Positions 7,717 to 16,211 of a DNA stretch of 34,052 nucleotides are shown here, piece after piece. Made by a program: the position numbers and the translations under genes. The notes below the pieces were generated by a model, which did not search any database, was not told the DNA's origin, and was given only the letters and a program-made list of their open reading frames with translations. The number at the start of each line of letters is the position of its first letter. Position 1 is the stretch's first letter. Source of the DNA: RGIG4694 sp964501705 (GTDB taxonomy: Bacteria > Bacillota > Clostridia > Oscillospirales > Ruminococcaceae); contig CAZCUQ010000007.1 of NCBI GenBank assembly GCA_964501705.1, positions 1-34,052 of the forward strand, in the 5' to 3' direction.

Positions 7717-8091
7717 ATGTCGGAAAAAATCTACACAAAAAACGCGCCCGACGCGATAGGTCCTTATTCTCAGGCGATAAAAGCCGGGGATCTTATCTTC
7801 ACATCGGGGCAGATCGCCATTAATCCCGCCACGGGAAATGTTGAGGCGGAGGGAATCGAAGCTCAGACAAAGCAGGTGTGCGAAAATCTGAAAGCCGTTC
7901 TCGCCGAAGCGGGCAGCTCGCTCGATAAGGCGGTAAAGACCGTTTGTTTCCTTGACGATATAAACAATTTTGCGGCGTTCAATCAGGTTTACGGAGAGTA
8001 TTTCACATCGAAGCCGGCACGTTCCTGCGTTGAGGCTGCAAAGCTCCCGAAAGGCGTAAAGGTTGAAGTCGAGGTTATAGCGGAAGCGTAA
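7717..8091 (+). CDS. ridA: RidA, reactive enamine/imine deaminase
   Basis: RidA hydrolyses 2-aminoacrylate and 2-iminobutanoate-type intermediates that PLP dehydratases such as IlvA release, protecting other PLP enzymes from damage. The 124 residues have the Rid/YjgF signature: GPYSQAI near the start, FTSGQIA, and the C-terminal PARSCVEAAKLPKGVKVEVEVIA with the substrate-binding Arg102. Length is normal for the family. It lies 25 bp after ilvA with its own GGGAGG ribosome site and ends at a strong terminator, so enzyme and clean-up enzyme share the T-box control. Confidence 0.97.
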   Translation: MSEKIYTKNAPDAIGPYSQAIKAGDLIFTSGQIAINPATGNVEAEGIEAQTKQVCENLKAVLAEAGSSLDKAVKTVCFLDDINNFAAFNQVYGEYFTSKPARSCVEAAKLPKGVKVEVEVIAEA

Positions 8092-8100
8092 AAGGATAAA

Positions 8101-8132
8101 AAAACCGAGAGATTTTCCCTCGGTTTTTTTTT
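8101..8132. terminator. Bidirectional terminator between ridA and the PBP gene
   Basis: Arms AAAACCGAG (8101-8109) and CTCGGTTTT (8119-8127) with a 9-nt loop, a T run to 8132 on plus and an A run before the stem that gives T on minus. It serves the two converging genes. Confidence 0.9.
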
Positions 8133-10608
8133 ATCCCGTATTTTCGGATTCGGGTTCTTTTTCCGTTGCCGATTCATTGTCCCTTGCCGCGGAAATGATC
8201 ATTTCAATATATGAAAGCGTTTCACTTTCGGATTCTTCTTCCGTTTCATCGGGCGGGGAGGTTTCCGGTATTTCCTCGGACGGAGGTATCTCCGGCGCTT
8301 TTGTTTCTTCCGTGAGCTCATCTTCGGGATAACCGGCGGTTGTTTCCGTTTCGGAATATTCGGTTGTGTTTTCGGCGGTTGTTTCCGTTTCGGAATATCC
8401 GGTTGTGTTTTCCGTCTCGGAAACGTTGGAAGAAGCATCCTCGGGAATCTCCGTTTCTTCGGTATAATCGGAATAAACGGGGGCGTCATAATCCGTATCG
8501 TTTTCGGTATAATACGTTTCCGACACAGTTGTTTCTGTCGGTTCGATTTCGGTTTCTGAGTGATAATCTCCGTCGGCAAGACTGTCTATATGATAATTTT
8601 CATCGATATAGGCGCTGATTATCTGCTTTATCATCAGCTTTGAGTATTCGCCGTTTTCAACTACTCCCGCAAAAGCTATTTCGGGGTCGTCCGCAGGATA
8701 AAATCCTATAAATACCGAGTTTGTTTTGTCCTTTGACGTTGTCTGCGGAGTACCCGTCTTTATCGCGGCGGCTTCGGGAAGCTCGGACAGAAGATAATCT
8801 CCCGTATAGTAATCGCTTTCAAGAGGATAAGAATACTGTGAGAACGCTGCCGCTTCTTTCATTCCCTCCTTGACAAGCTCGAAGGTGTATCCCGTTTTAT
8901 CCTGAATTATTGTCTGAATAACAGGCTCAGTCTTTGAAACAAGAGTTTCCATATCATAGGTGTAAACGCTGTCAACCATATAAGTTCTGTATCTTGTTCC
9001 GTCATTTGCGATAGTCATTGCGAGAGCCGCAAGCTGAAGCGGAGTCACAGCGGTTTCGGACTGACCTATCGCCGCCTGAACGACATCTCCCGCCTGCCAG
9101 TCTATTCCAAGTTCTTCATAGGTTTCGGGGCAGGCGATACGTCCGATATTTATATCTCTGCCTGTTTCAAGACCCGCTTCACCCGCTAGACCGAAGTCCT
9201 CGGCGTATTTACGGATAAGATCGATACCCGTTCTTCTTCCCGTTTCGTAAAAGAAGATATTGCAGGATTCTCTGAGTGCCGAAACCACGTTGATGGAGCC
9301 GTGATATCCCGTACATTCGGGTCTGAAATCATCCCAGTATGTGTAAATCTTATCACAGGTAATATAAGTTTTGTCGTTTATTATTCCCTCATTAAGCGCG
9401 GCAACCGCCGTTACGGTTTTGAATGTGGAGCCGGGACGGTAAAGTCCTTTCAAGGCTCGGTTGGTAAGAGGAGAATTCGGACGCGAAACGACCTCGGAAT
9501 AATTGTTTATATAATCGTTAAGGTTATATGTCGGAGCTGTTGCGGCCGCAAGAAGAGCGCCCGTTTTGGCATTTAATACAACGACAGCTCCCGCGTCGGC
9601 ATTTTCGCCCTTTCTTTGGGAGCTTGTCTGATTTTGCAGCCATACTATGTGATTTTCAAGTATCGTCTGGATATTTTTTTGAAAATTGCTGTCAAATGTC
9701 AGCATTATGCTGTTTCCCGCGGTTGCCTCTTCCGTTATCGAATCTGAGATCACCGAACCGTTCAGCATTTCATAAGTTTTTGTGCCGTTTTTTCCGCGGA
9801 GAGTGCTTTCCATTGCAAGCTCTATTCCGCTTTTTCCGACGGTATCGTCGAGAGCGTACCCCTTTTCCTTTAAAACGGCGTATTCGTCCGCGTCGATAGC
9901 TCCGACAGTTCCTATCAGATGAGGAGTAACGTCTCCGTCACCGTAGGAACGAACCGCCGCCTCGACTATCTCTATCCCGTCAAGCGAGGCGGACGCCTCC
10001 TTGATTTTTATTACGGTATCCATGGAGATATCCTCCGCGAACGTATATGTGTTTGAAACGGAAAAATTCCGCTTGTCCATGGTATAGCGCACACCCGCTA
10101 TGATCCTTTTTTCCTCATAAGAGTAATCGTCGGATATTCCGTAATTATCGCATAAAGCTTCCATTATCTGATCGTTTGAGGCGTAACTCTGAACTCCCGC
10201 GCGTTTTCGCATTTCGGATATTTCCTCTTCCTCACCCGTCAGTTTGTACGGATAGGTACGCGACATAGGCAGAATATCCGTAAATTCCTTTCCGCCTTCA
10301 GTTACCATTTCGGCTGTTTTCAGTATTATACGGTTTTTTTCCTTATTATCATCGGGGAAAAACGCCTTGTCCACGCACACGTTGAAGCAGGATTTGTTTG
10401 ATACGAGAAGATTTCCGTTTATATCGGTTATCTCACCTCTTGAGGCTTCTATCGTCTGAGTCTCGACCGAGATGGTCCTTGATTTTATCAGATAGCTGTC
10501 GCCCTCGACGATCTGTATCTGCATAAGTCTGTAAAGACAGGCGCAAGCCGCCGCTACTGTGAGGATAACAAAAAAATATGCACGAAGCTTTTCAAAAATA
10601 CCTTTCAT
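8131..10608 (-). CDS. Class B penicillin-binding protein (PBP2-like transpeptidase)
   Basis: Peptidoglycan DD-transpeptidase anchored by one N-terminal membrane helix (~residues 9-29). The dimerisation domain carries ASRGEITDINGNLL. The transpeptidase domain has all three active-site motifs: STFK (Ser394, Lys397), SCN (448-450) and KTG (617-619). There are no PASTA domains, so it is more like elongation-type PBP2 than SpoVD. Residues ~680-825 form an unusual extracellular tail, almost all Glu, Thr, Ser, Pro and Tyr, with a duplicated 13-residue unit; PBP2 proteins usually end near the transpeptidase domain. The likely SEDS partner RodA is at 18594-19739. The gene is last in a minus-strand series and follows the HAD hydrolase by 18 bp, with AAAGGAT before the ATG. 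Confidence 0.93.
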   Translation of the reverse strand: MKGIFEKLRAYFFVILTVAAACACLYRLMQIQIVEGDSYLIKSRTISVETQTIEASRGEITDINGNLLVSNKSCFNVCVDKAFFPDDNKEKNRIILKTAEMVTEGGKEFTDILPMSRTYPYKLTGEEEEISEMRKRAGVQSYASNDQIMEALCDNYGISDDYSYEEKRIIAGVRYTMDKRNFSVSNTYTFAEDISMDTVIKIKEASASLDGIEIVEAAVRSYGDGDVTPHLIGTVGAIDADEYAVLKEKGYALDDTVGKSGIELAMESTLRGKNGTKTYEMLNGSVISDSITEEATAGNSIMLTFDSNFQKNIQTILENHIVWLQNQTSSQRKGENADAGAVVVLNAKTGALLAAATAPTYNLNDYINNYSEVVSRPNSPLTNRALKGLYRPGSTFKTVTAVAALNEGIINDKTYITCDKIYTYWDDFRPECTGYHGSINVVSALRESCNIFFYETGRRTGIDLIRKYAEDFGLAGEAGLETGRDINIGRIACPETYEELGIDWQAGDVVQAAIGQSETAVTPLQLAALAMTIANDGTRYRTYMVDSVYTYDMETLVSKTEPVIQTIIQDKTGYTFELVKEGMKEAAAFSQYSYPLESDYYTGDYLLSELPEAAAIKTGTPQTTSKDKTNSVFIGFYPADDPEIAFAGVVENGEYSKLMIKQIISAYIDENYHIDSLADGDYHSETEIEPTETTVSETYYTENDTDYDAPVYSDYTEETEIPEDASSNVSETENTTGYSETETTAENTTEYSETETTAGYPEDELTEETKAPEIPPSEEIPETSPPDETEEESESETLSYIEMIISAARDNESATEKEPESENTG
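8336..8413. repeat. 39-bp tandem repeat, two copies, in the PBP tail
   Basis: 8336-8374 and 8375-8413 are nearly identical 39-bp units encoding ENTT(G/E)YSETETTA. The length is a multiple of three, so copy-number change would lengthen the tail without shifting frame. Confidence 0.9.
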
Positions 10609-10626
10609 GCAATTGATCCTTTCAAA

Positions 10627-11271
10627 TTATAAAAACTCCTTTAGATCCGAAAGAGAATGTATCTTATTTATTTTATCGTCGGCGGCAAAGAATTTATCGT
10701 AGAGAACCGCCATTAATCCCGCGTTCAAAGCTCCGAAGTAGTCGTTTTCGATATGATCTCCGACATAAAGACAGTTTTCCGCAGGTACTTTTATTTTTCC
10801 GCAGATCATCAGAAAGATTCTTTTATCCGGTTTTTCGGTTCCCGCTTCTTCCGAAACGAGTATTTCGGAGAAATATTTCCGAAGCCCCGCACTGTCAAGC
10901 TTAAGGTTCTGGGTTTTTGCAAGTCCGTTTGTCAGAAGCGCCGTGATATATCCCCTCCCGCCGAGATATTCAAGGATATCCTCCGCATATGGTTCGGGAA
11001 CGGTATATTTCATTGCGTTTTTATTCCACATACCGCTCATTTCATCGGGAGAACCATACAGCGGAAATTCTCCGTAAATCGTGTCATATGTCGCGGATTT
11101 GCTGCTGTAGCCGTTATTGTCAAGAAAAATAAGCCGTTTTATAAATTGTTCGGCAAGGCTTTTATCTTTGAGGAATTTTTCCGCGCACAGCATCGCGTGA
11201 TGATGATATGCTCGCTTTCTGTCGGCGAGAGTATTATCGAGATCGAAAATCACAGCTTTTATATTTTCCAT
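10627..11271 (-). CDS. HAD-superfamily hydrolase
   Basis: Cytoplasmic phosphatase-type enzyme of 214 residues. The HAD motifs are complete: motif I FDLDNTLAD (nucleophile Asp near residue 10, general acid two residues on), motif II TALLTNG, motif III Lys in TEKPDKRIF, and motif IV YVGDHIENDYFGA. A helical cap (residues ~20-85) sits between motifs I and II, as in the YjjG / phosphoglycolate-phosphatase subfamily; the substrate cannot be read from sequence. Its ATG directly abuts the stop codon of the DUF4321 gene and its ribosome site GGAGGAG lies inside that gene, so the two are translationally coupled. Confidence 0.9.
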   Translation of the reverse strand: MENIKAVIFDLDNTLADRKRAYHHHAMLCAEKFLKDKSLAEQFIKRLIFLDNNGYSSKSATYDTIYGEFPLYGSPDEMSGMWNKNAMKYTVPEPYAEDILEYLGGRGYITALLTNGLAKTQNLKLDSAGLRKYFSEILVSEEAGTEKPDKRIFLMICGKIKVPAENCLYVGDHIENDYFGALNAGLMAVLYDKFFAADDKINKIHSLSDLKEFL

Positions 11272-11532
11272 TCAGACTCCTCCGCAGGTCTTTCCGCAGA
11301 TAATTATCGAAGCAATAACGCAGAGTATCTGCGCGGCGTTCACAGAAAGAGTAAATCCGAGAGTGATCTTGCATACGATAAGATCGATAACTGCGGGAGA
11401 AGCGGGAAGCCCCACTGTTATAGTATAAGCCGCCCAGCTTAAAAACGATACTCCCGCGCACAGCTTCCCGATGACGGTTCCGAGAACTATCCCCGCAAGA
11501 ATAAAGAATATGAACGTCACTGTCTTTTTCAT
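11272..11532 (-). CDS. Small membrane protein, DUF4321 family
   Basis: An 86-residue protein with three hydrophobic segments. The pattern ILAGIVLGTVIGKLCAGVSFL, then a short loop, then LIVCKITLGFTLSVNAAQILCVIASI is that of the DUF4321 family, small Firmicute membrane proteins often encoded near cell-shape and division genes. I placed the start at the ATG at 11532 because the upstream AGGTG sits about 9 nt before it; an in-frame GTG at 11544 overlaps that ribosome site. Function is unknown. Its position between an HD-GYP gene and a PBP gene fits an envelope role. Confidence 0.8.
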   Translation of the reverse strand: MKKTVTFIFFILAGIVLGTVIGKLCAGVSFLSWAAYTITVGLPASPAVIDLIVCKITLGFTLSVNAAQILCVIASIIICGKTCGGV

Positions 11533-11555
11533 TTTTTTACACACCTATGTTTTAT

Positions 11556-13307
11556 CTATTTCGCGTCCCGCTCTGAGAGTATATTGTCGTTTTCCGTGGT
11601 CACGGAGCCTCCGTATTTTACGAGGATCTGCTCGACCTGAGGTCTTATTCTCACAAAGCAGTCAACGACCTTCGGATCGAAAGACTTTCCCGCCTCTTCC
11701 ACGATTATGGAATAAGCCTTTTCGGATGAATAAGCTTTCTTATACGATCTTGAAGACGTGAGCGCGTCAAAGAAATCGGCGACTGCCATAATTCTCGCGC
11801 TGACAGGGATCTCCTCGCCCTTCTGCCCGTAGGGATATCCCGATCCGTCCCATTTTTCATGGTGACCCAGAGCGACCTCTTTAGCGACATAATAGAAACT
11901 GTCGCCTTCTATTTCTTTCAGAGTTTCTTCTATTATCTTGCCGCCCGCGACAGTATGATTTTTCATTATCTCGTATTCTTCCGCCGAGAGCTTTCCCGGC
12001 TTTCGCAGGATACTGTCGGGAACATTTATCTTTCCGATATCGTGAAGAGGAGCCGCAAGCTTCAGATAGTCAAGATATGTAGTTGTGATCGTCCTCGGAT
12101 AAAGTCCTCTTTCGTGCATTTCGGCGGCAAGTATCTCGACATATTCGCTTGTTCTTCTTACGTGTTCGCCCGTCACGCTGTCTCTGTTTTCAACGAGCGT
12201 TGCGAAGCTGTATATCATCTGCTGCTGCATCATGCGGATTCTTGCTGTTTTTTCGTCAACGTCGCGTTTGAGGTTTCTCTGGTAATTTTCGTTGGATTCC
12301 TGTATGCGCTTATCCTTTGTCACGTCTCTGAGCCAGATAACATAACCGTCAACATGGTTTTTTCTTTTTGAATTGTTTATAGGTCTTATCGACGGCTCGT
12401 AGACGCTCGAACCTACGCATATGTCGTTCTCGGCTTTTTCGTAGAATATCTTGTTGATATCCGGAGAAGCGTCGTCTATTCTCGTATCGTTCTTGGCGTA
12501 TTTCAGTTCGGGGAAAAGACTTGTGGCTATTCCGTTGTAGCCTTTCAGGCGGTGATTTCTGTCAACTACGATAATTCCGTCCTCAAGGGAATCGAAAACG
12601 TATTGTCTTGCGGTATCCTCAACGTCATATATTTTCGTTGCGTAAATCAGAATGAAAATGATGATCTCCGAAACAAGAAAGCTTGCGGGAGTAAAATCAA
12701 AGGTGGTAAATCCTCCCGAATGAAGGACCGTAGCCGCCGTCGGAACAAGCGCCGCAAAGGTGAAGCCTCCTACCGCGACCGCGCCCTCATGCTGTTTGAT
12801 AACGCTGTATATTGCTGTTATCAGCAGAACCGCGCTGTAAAACACGCTCATGGCAAGATACAACTGATGGAACGGTCCGCTTACCGTATAGAGCATATTG
12901 ACGCCCTTGTATTTGTAAAGCTCCGCAAATTTATAGAACAACTGATTTCTGTCCATCGTAAGTGCCGTGACGTTTTCGAGGATATTTACCCCGCACAGAA
13001 GCGGATAGAGCACCACTGGCGGTTTAACATGACAGTATGAAAACATCATCATCAGCTGAAACAAAAACACATGGCAGGCACCCGTATAGAATATCTTCTG
13101 GGAGATCATCATTTCGCCTATATTGTCCGCCGATAATCCGAATACGCATCCGAGCATGGCGAGAGCGGTAAAGAAAGTCATTCCGCTCATTATTTTCTGC
13201 TGTTCCGAGGGCTTCTGCTTCATTATGACCGTCAGAAAAGTCCCCGAGAATCCAAGTCCGAGAATATATATTGTATTTATGACAATGCCGAATAATTTTT
13301 CGTCCAC
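11556..13307 (-). CDS. Membrane-bound PAS-HD-GYP protein, probable c-di-GMP phosphodiesterase
   Basis: The 583-residue protein starts with about seven membrane helices (residues ~8-225) resembling the 7TM sensor region found before some histidine kinases. A PAS-like domain follows (~235-335; DSLEDGIIVVDRNHRLKGYNG), then a short coiled linker and an HD-GYP domain (~368-565). The phosphodiesterase motifs are intact: HDIGKINVPD with His422 and Asp423, HHEKWDGSGYP (483-492) and ADFFDALTS. This predicts c-di-GMP hydrolysis controlled by a membrane signal. The start is GTG at 13307, seven nt after AAGGGGG. It lies 23 bp after the U32 peptidase gene and 23 bp before the DUF4321 gene. The ligand of the membrane sensor is unknown. 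Confidence 0.9.
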   Translation of the reverse strand: MDEKLFGIVINTIYILGLGFSGTFLTVIMKQKPSEQQKIMSGMTFFTALAMLGCVFGLSADNIGEMMISQKIFYTGACHVFLFQLMMMFSYCHVKPPVVLYPLLCGVNILENVTALTMDRNQLFYKFAELYKYKGVNMLYTVSGPFHQLYLAMSVFYSAVLLITAIYSVIKQHEGAVAVGGFTFAALVPTAATVLHSGGFTTFDFTPASFLVSEIIIFILIYATKIYDVEDTARQYVFDSLEDGIIVVDRNHRLKGYNGIATSLFPELKYAKNDTRIDDASPDINKIFYEKAENDICVGSSVYEPSIRPINNSKRKNHVDGYVIWLRDVTKDKRIQESNENYQRNLKRDVDEKTARIRMMQQQMIYSFATLVENRDSVTGEHVRRTSEYVEILAAEMHERGLYPRTITTTYLDYLKLAAPLHDIGKINVPDSILRKPGKLSAEEYEIMKNHTVAGGKIIEETLKEIEGDSFYYVAKEVALGHHEKWDGSGYPYGQKGEEIPVSARIMAVADFFDALTSSRSYKKAYSSEKAYSIIVEEAGKSFDPKVVDCFVRIRPQVEQILVKYGGSVTTENDNILSERDAK

Positions 13308-13330
13308 GTACTCGCCCCCTTAATTAAATG

Positions 13331-15394
13331 TCAGATTACGCCTCTGAAATAAAGTCCTCTTGTAAATCCGCTGTCCATCGGCGCACATTTTTTAAATCTG
13401 TCGATAATTTCGGATATTTCGGAACCGCTTTCTCCGCAAAGAAGGAAATCGTAGCAGAAAGCGCTGTGAAAATCCGATAATTTATCAGCCATATAAAGAA
13501 TATCGGAGTTTAATATTTCTGAGTATTCTCTGTTTTTATTATCGCACGCAACGGGAAAAAAGCGTCCCGTACGGTCAGTTATCCCGCCCGTGCAGCTTTT
13601 GCACCCGACGGACGCTCTGACGGGACAGTTCACGGTCAGCATAAGCGGAAGATATCCGTAAACAAGCATCGATACCGGAATAATATCGCAAAGCGCGGAT
13701 ATATCGTGAAGTTTTGCTTCAAACGACGCGGTTATTTCGGAAAGTCCCATTTCGGAATATGCCTTGACCGAATAAGAATTCGTGCAGTTCAGACGGTATC
13801 CTCCCGTCATTTCATAATTCAGCTCCCTGCCAATGCCGATATGAGAAATATTCTGGCAGTAAAGCTTTGTAAAGCCTGCTTTTCTGAGCTTTGAAAGCTT
13901 TTCAAACACTTTTTTCTCGTCAAATGTAAACACGGGAGGCGAAACAAATATCCTGTTCTTATCGAGGTAATTCTTTATATCAAAACACAAATCTGCGGGA
14001 ACGACAGCGTAATCGGCGCACCTGAGCGACTCTCCGAGCTGACTTGTATTTCTGACGTGAATACGCGTTTTATAGCTTTCGTACTTTTTACGGCTTCCGC
14101 CGAGATCCGCACCGAAATCTTTATTCACGGTATAAACGGGAGTATTTCTTTCGGTGATTTTTTGCCCAAGCAAGCTGACACATTCGCGCCGCAAAGAATT
14201 TATTTCTGACGCGCTTATAAAAAGTCCCTCATCGATACCGGAAGATAATTTTCCGAAAGAAAAGACCGTATTTCCGAGCTTTTTAAGCTGTCCCTCTATA
14301 TAATCCCCCGATGTGCCGCGGTTTTTGGCTTTTTCGGGGATTTTCCCCTCTGCGCGAACGGTGAAGCCCTCTGCCGATGCCTCAAGAGATACTTTTTCCG
14401 TTTTCCCGGCTTTAAAGTTAAAATTCGTCCGATAGACAGCCCTTTCCGATTTAAAGCTGTCACGCAGTTTCGGAAGAACGTCTTTCGCCGCCGTAACATC
14501 GTCCTTTTTGCGGAAACCGAACATTCCGGCGTTTATTCTGCCGAAAAGATATCCGTCGGTAAAGCCGTCACGGGAGAAAACCGCTTTCAGAGTTTTCATA
14601 TCGGGTTTTTCTCCCGAAAGAGCCGCTTTGCAGGCGCAGACCGCCGCGCTTACATATTCCGCGCGTTTCATTCTGCCCTCTATCTTAAAGGACGACACGC
14701 CCGCCGAAGCAAGTTCTCCGAGATGCTCCGCATAAGACATATCCTTTAAGGAGAGCGCGTATTCCTCATCTCCCGTATTTTTTACAGTAAAAGGGAGACG
14801 GCAGCACTGGGCGCATCTTCCCCGGTTGGCGCTGCGGGAGCCTATCATCGCGCTCATGTAGCACTGTCCCGAGAGACATATACATAAAGCGCCGTGAACG
14901 AAAACCTCTGTCTCTATTCCGAGAGAGGAAAACTCCTTTATTTTTTCCAGAGGAAGCTCTCTTGCGAGAACCACCCTTGAAAAGCCTCTTTTTTGAGCTT
15001 CAAGCGCTCCTCTGACGGAATAGATCGTCATCTGCGTGGAAGCATGGAGCGGCATATCGGGAACCGCGCTTTTTATGATATCCGCCGCGCCCATATCCCC
15101 GACAATAAGAGCGTCGATGCCTGTTTCGGCGGAAAAAACCGCATCTTTGACCATTTCATGTATTTCGTTGTCGAAAACTGCGGTATTTAATGCTCTGTAA
15201 ACCTTTACTCCGTGAAGATGACAGTATTTTACGGCTTCTGTCATTTCTTCATCGGTGAAGTTGCGGGCGTTTGCTCTGGCGGAGAACCTTTCGCCGCCGA
15301 GATAAACCGCGTCCGCGCCGCAGAGAACCGCTGCGGCAGCGCTTTCCGCAGAACCCGCCGGAGCGAGTATTTCGGGCTGATTCAAATTCGTCAT
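13331..15394 (-). CDS. U32 family peptidase / RlhA-like protein
   Basis: The N-terminal half has the U32 fold signature: EILAPAGSAESAAAAVLCGADAVYLGG, VYRALNT, HASTQMTIYS, and the Cys-rich block CICLSGQC...SRSANRGRCAQCCRLPF (residues ~170-200), which in this superfamily binds a metal cluster. The C-terminal half corresponds to the DUF3656-type extension, with further Cys near CPVRASVGCKSC. E. coli RlhA of this family hydroxylates 23S rRNA C2501, so an RNA-modification role is more likely than the historical peptidase label. At 687 residues it is somewhat shorter than typical members with the extension. It begins 3 bp after zapA, a pairing common in Clostridia, and appears translationally coupled to it. 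Confidence 0.88.
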   Translation of the reverse strand: MTNLNQPEILAPAGSAESAAAAVLCGADAVYLGGERFSARANARNFTDEEMTEAVKYCHLHGVKVYRALNTAVFDNEIHEMVKDAVFSAETGIDALIVGDMGAADIIKSAVPDMPLHASTQMTIYSVRGALEAQKRGFSRVVLARELPLEKIKEFSSLGIETEVFVHGALCICLSGQCYMSAMIGSRSANRGRCAQCCRLPFTVKNTGDEEYALSLKDMSYAEHLGELASAGVSSFKIEGRMKRAEYVSAAVCACKAALSGEKPDMKTLKAVFSRDGFTDGYLFGRINAGMFGFRKKDDVTAAKDVLPKLRDSFKSERAVYRTNFNFKAGKTEKVSLEASAEGFTVRAEGKIPEKAKNRGTSGDYIEGQLKKLGNTVFSFGKLSSGIDEGLFISASEINSLRRECVSLLGQKITERNTPVYTVNKDFGADLGGSRKKYESYKTRIHVRNTSQLGESLRCADYAVVPADLCFDIKNYLDKNRIFVSPPVFTFDEKKVFEKLSKLRKAGFTKLYCQNISHIGIGRELNYEMTGGYRLNCTNSYSVKAYSEMGLSEITASFEAKLHDISALCDIIPVSMLVYGYLPLMLTVNCPVRASVGCKSCTGGITDRTGRFFPVACDNKNREYSEILNSDILYMADKLSDFHSAFCYDFLLCGESGSEISEIIDRFKKCAPMDSGFTRGLYFRGVI

Positions 15395-15397
15395 TAT

Positions 15398-15904
15398 CTA
15401 TTCTTTGTTTTTATTCTGACGGCGTCTTTCGGCGCGGTTGAGCCTCGGCGGAAGAGCTTCTCTTTCCTTAGGCGGATTCACCGGGATGGTAACAGCGGGA
15501 GTAACCGTATTTTCGAGAACAAGCTGTTCGACATCGTCATAAGGAGACGATTCGTCCTTATCCTCGGAAAGAGCGCTGTTTTCCATCTGTTCAAGCTTAC
15601 GTCTGAGGCTGTCGGCTTCTCTTGCTATATTGTCTCTGCTGTCGCGGAGTTTTCCGTTTTCATCGACGTAATCCTTCAGCGAGGCGCGGAGATTATCCAT
15701 GGAATCTTCGGTCTTCTTTCTTTCCTCATATGCTTCGAGGGCGCAGAATACCGCAGCGGATTCCTTGCTCATTCCGGGGTTGTTTTTTTGGGTTTCCCTG
15801 ATATTCCTGTCAAGCTTTGAAGAAATATCCATGACGAAATCGGTATCGTTATCGGTAATGATACTGTAATTTATTCCGCAGATATTAACTTTTACCTTAT
15901 TCAT
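15398..15904 (-). CDS. zapA: Cell division protein ZapA
   Basis: ZapA bundles FtsZ protofilaments at the division ring. The first ~70 residues fit the family: MNKVKVNICGINYSI, then TDFVMDISSKLDRNIRE, then the helix SKESAAVFCALEAYEERKKTED. A coiled coil of ~60 residues and a basic tail (RAERRRQNKNKE) follow, so at 168 residues it is longer than many ZapA proteins (~90-110). I chose the ATG at 15904, preceded by GAAAGGAACG; upstream codons in frame would start inside the 5' UTR. The promoter at 15958-15986 is close by and should drive zapA and the U32 gene, perhaps also the genes after it. Confidence 0.88.
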   Translation of the reverse strand: MNKVKVNICGINYSIITDNDTDFVMDISSKLDRNIRETQKNNPGMSKESAAVFCALEAYEERKKTEDSMDNLRASLKDYVDENGKLRDSRDNIAREADSLRRKLEQMENSALSEDKDESSPYDDVEQLVLENTVTPAVTIPVNPPKEREALPPRLNRAERRRQNKNKE

Positions 15905-16211
15905 CCTTTTTCGTTCCTTTCGGTTATTCCTGCGATGATGAAATCTCAATCTATACCATTATACCATATTTATTTTTTGATTTCAACCATTATTTATAAT
16001 TTTTTCAAAATTATTTTTAAGAGGATGATTTTTTTGTTCATATGGTTATGATATACGCTGATTTTTTCATTCGCCCGGAAAAGACACGGAAATCGGTTTT
16101 CAAATTACCTGTCATTTGATGTTCGTCTATATCCCTGCTTAAAGTAAGTTATCATTTGCTGCAACTCCGTTATTCAGTCTCAGACTGAAAAATACCGTCC
16201 GTTTCAAAATA
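15905..16211. other. 307-bp gap between rnr and zapA
   Basis: It contains the zapA promoter and an AT-rich tract. A small hairpin TTCAGTC / GACTGAA lies at 16173-16189. The 12-mer TATCATTTGCTG occurs at 16150-16161 and again at 16210-16221, overlapping the rnr stop codon. I find no clear T-run terminator for rnr and no gene, including no sign of smpB or tmRNA. Confidence 0.6.
15958..15986 (-). promoter_or_regulatory. Sigma-A promoter of zapA
   Basis: TTGAAA (15981-15986), a 17-bp spacer and TATAAT (15958-15963) on the minus strand, about 54 bp before the zapA start. Confidence 0.85.

Noticed and set aside
8131..10608. SpoVD or FtsI instead of a PBP2-like protein
   Set aside because: No PASTA domain and no neighbouring division-and-cell-wall cluster genes; however, assignment among class B PBPs is by inference.
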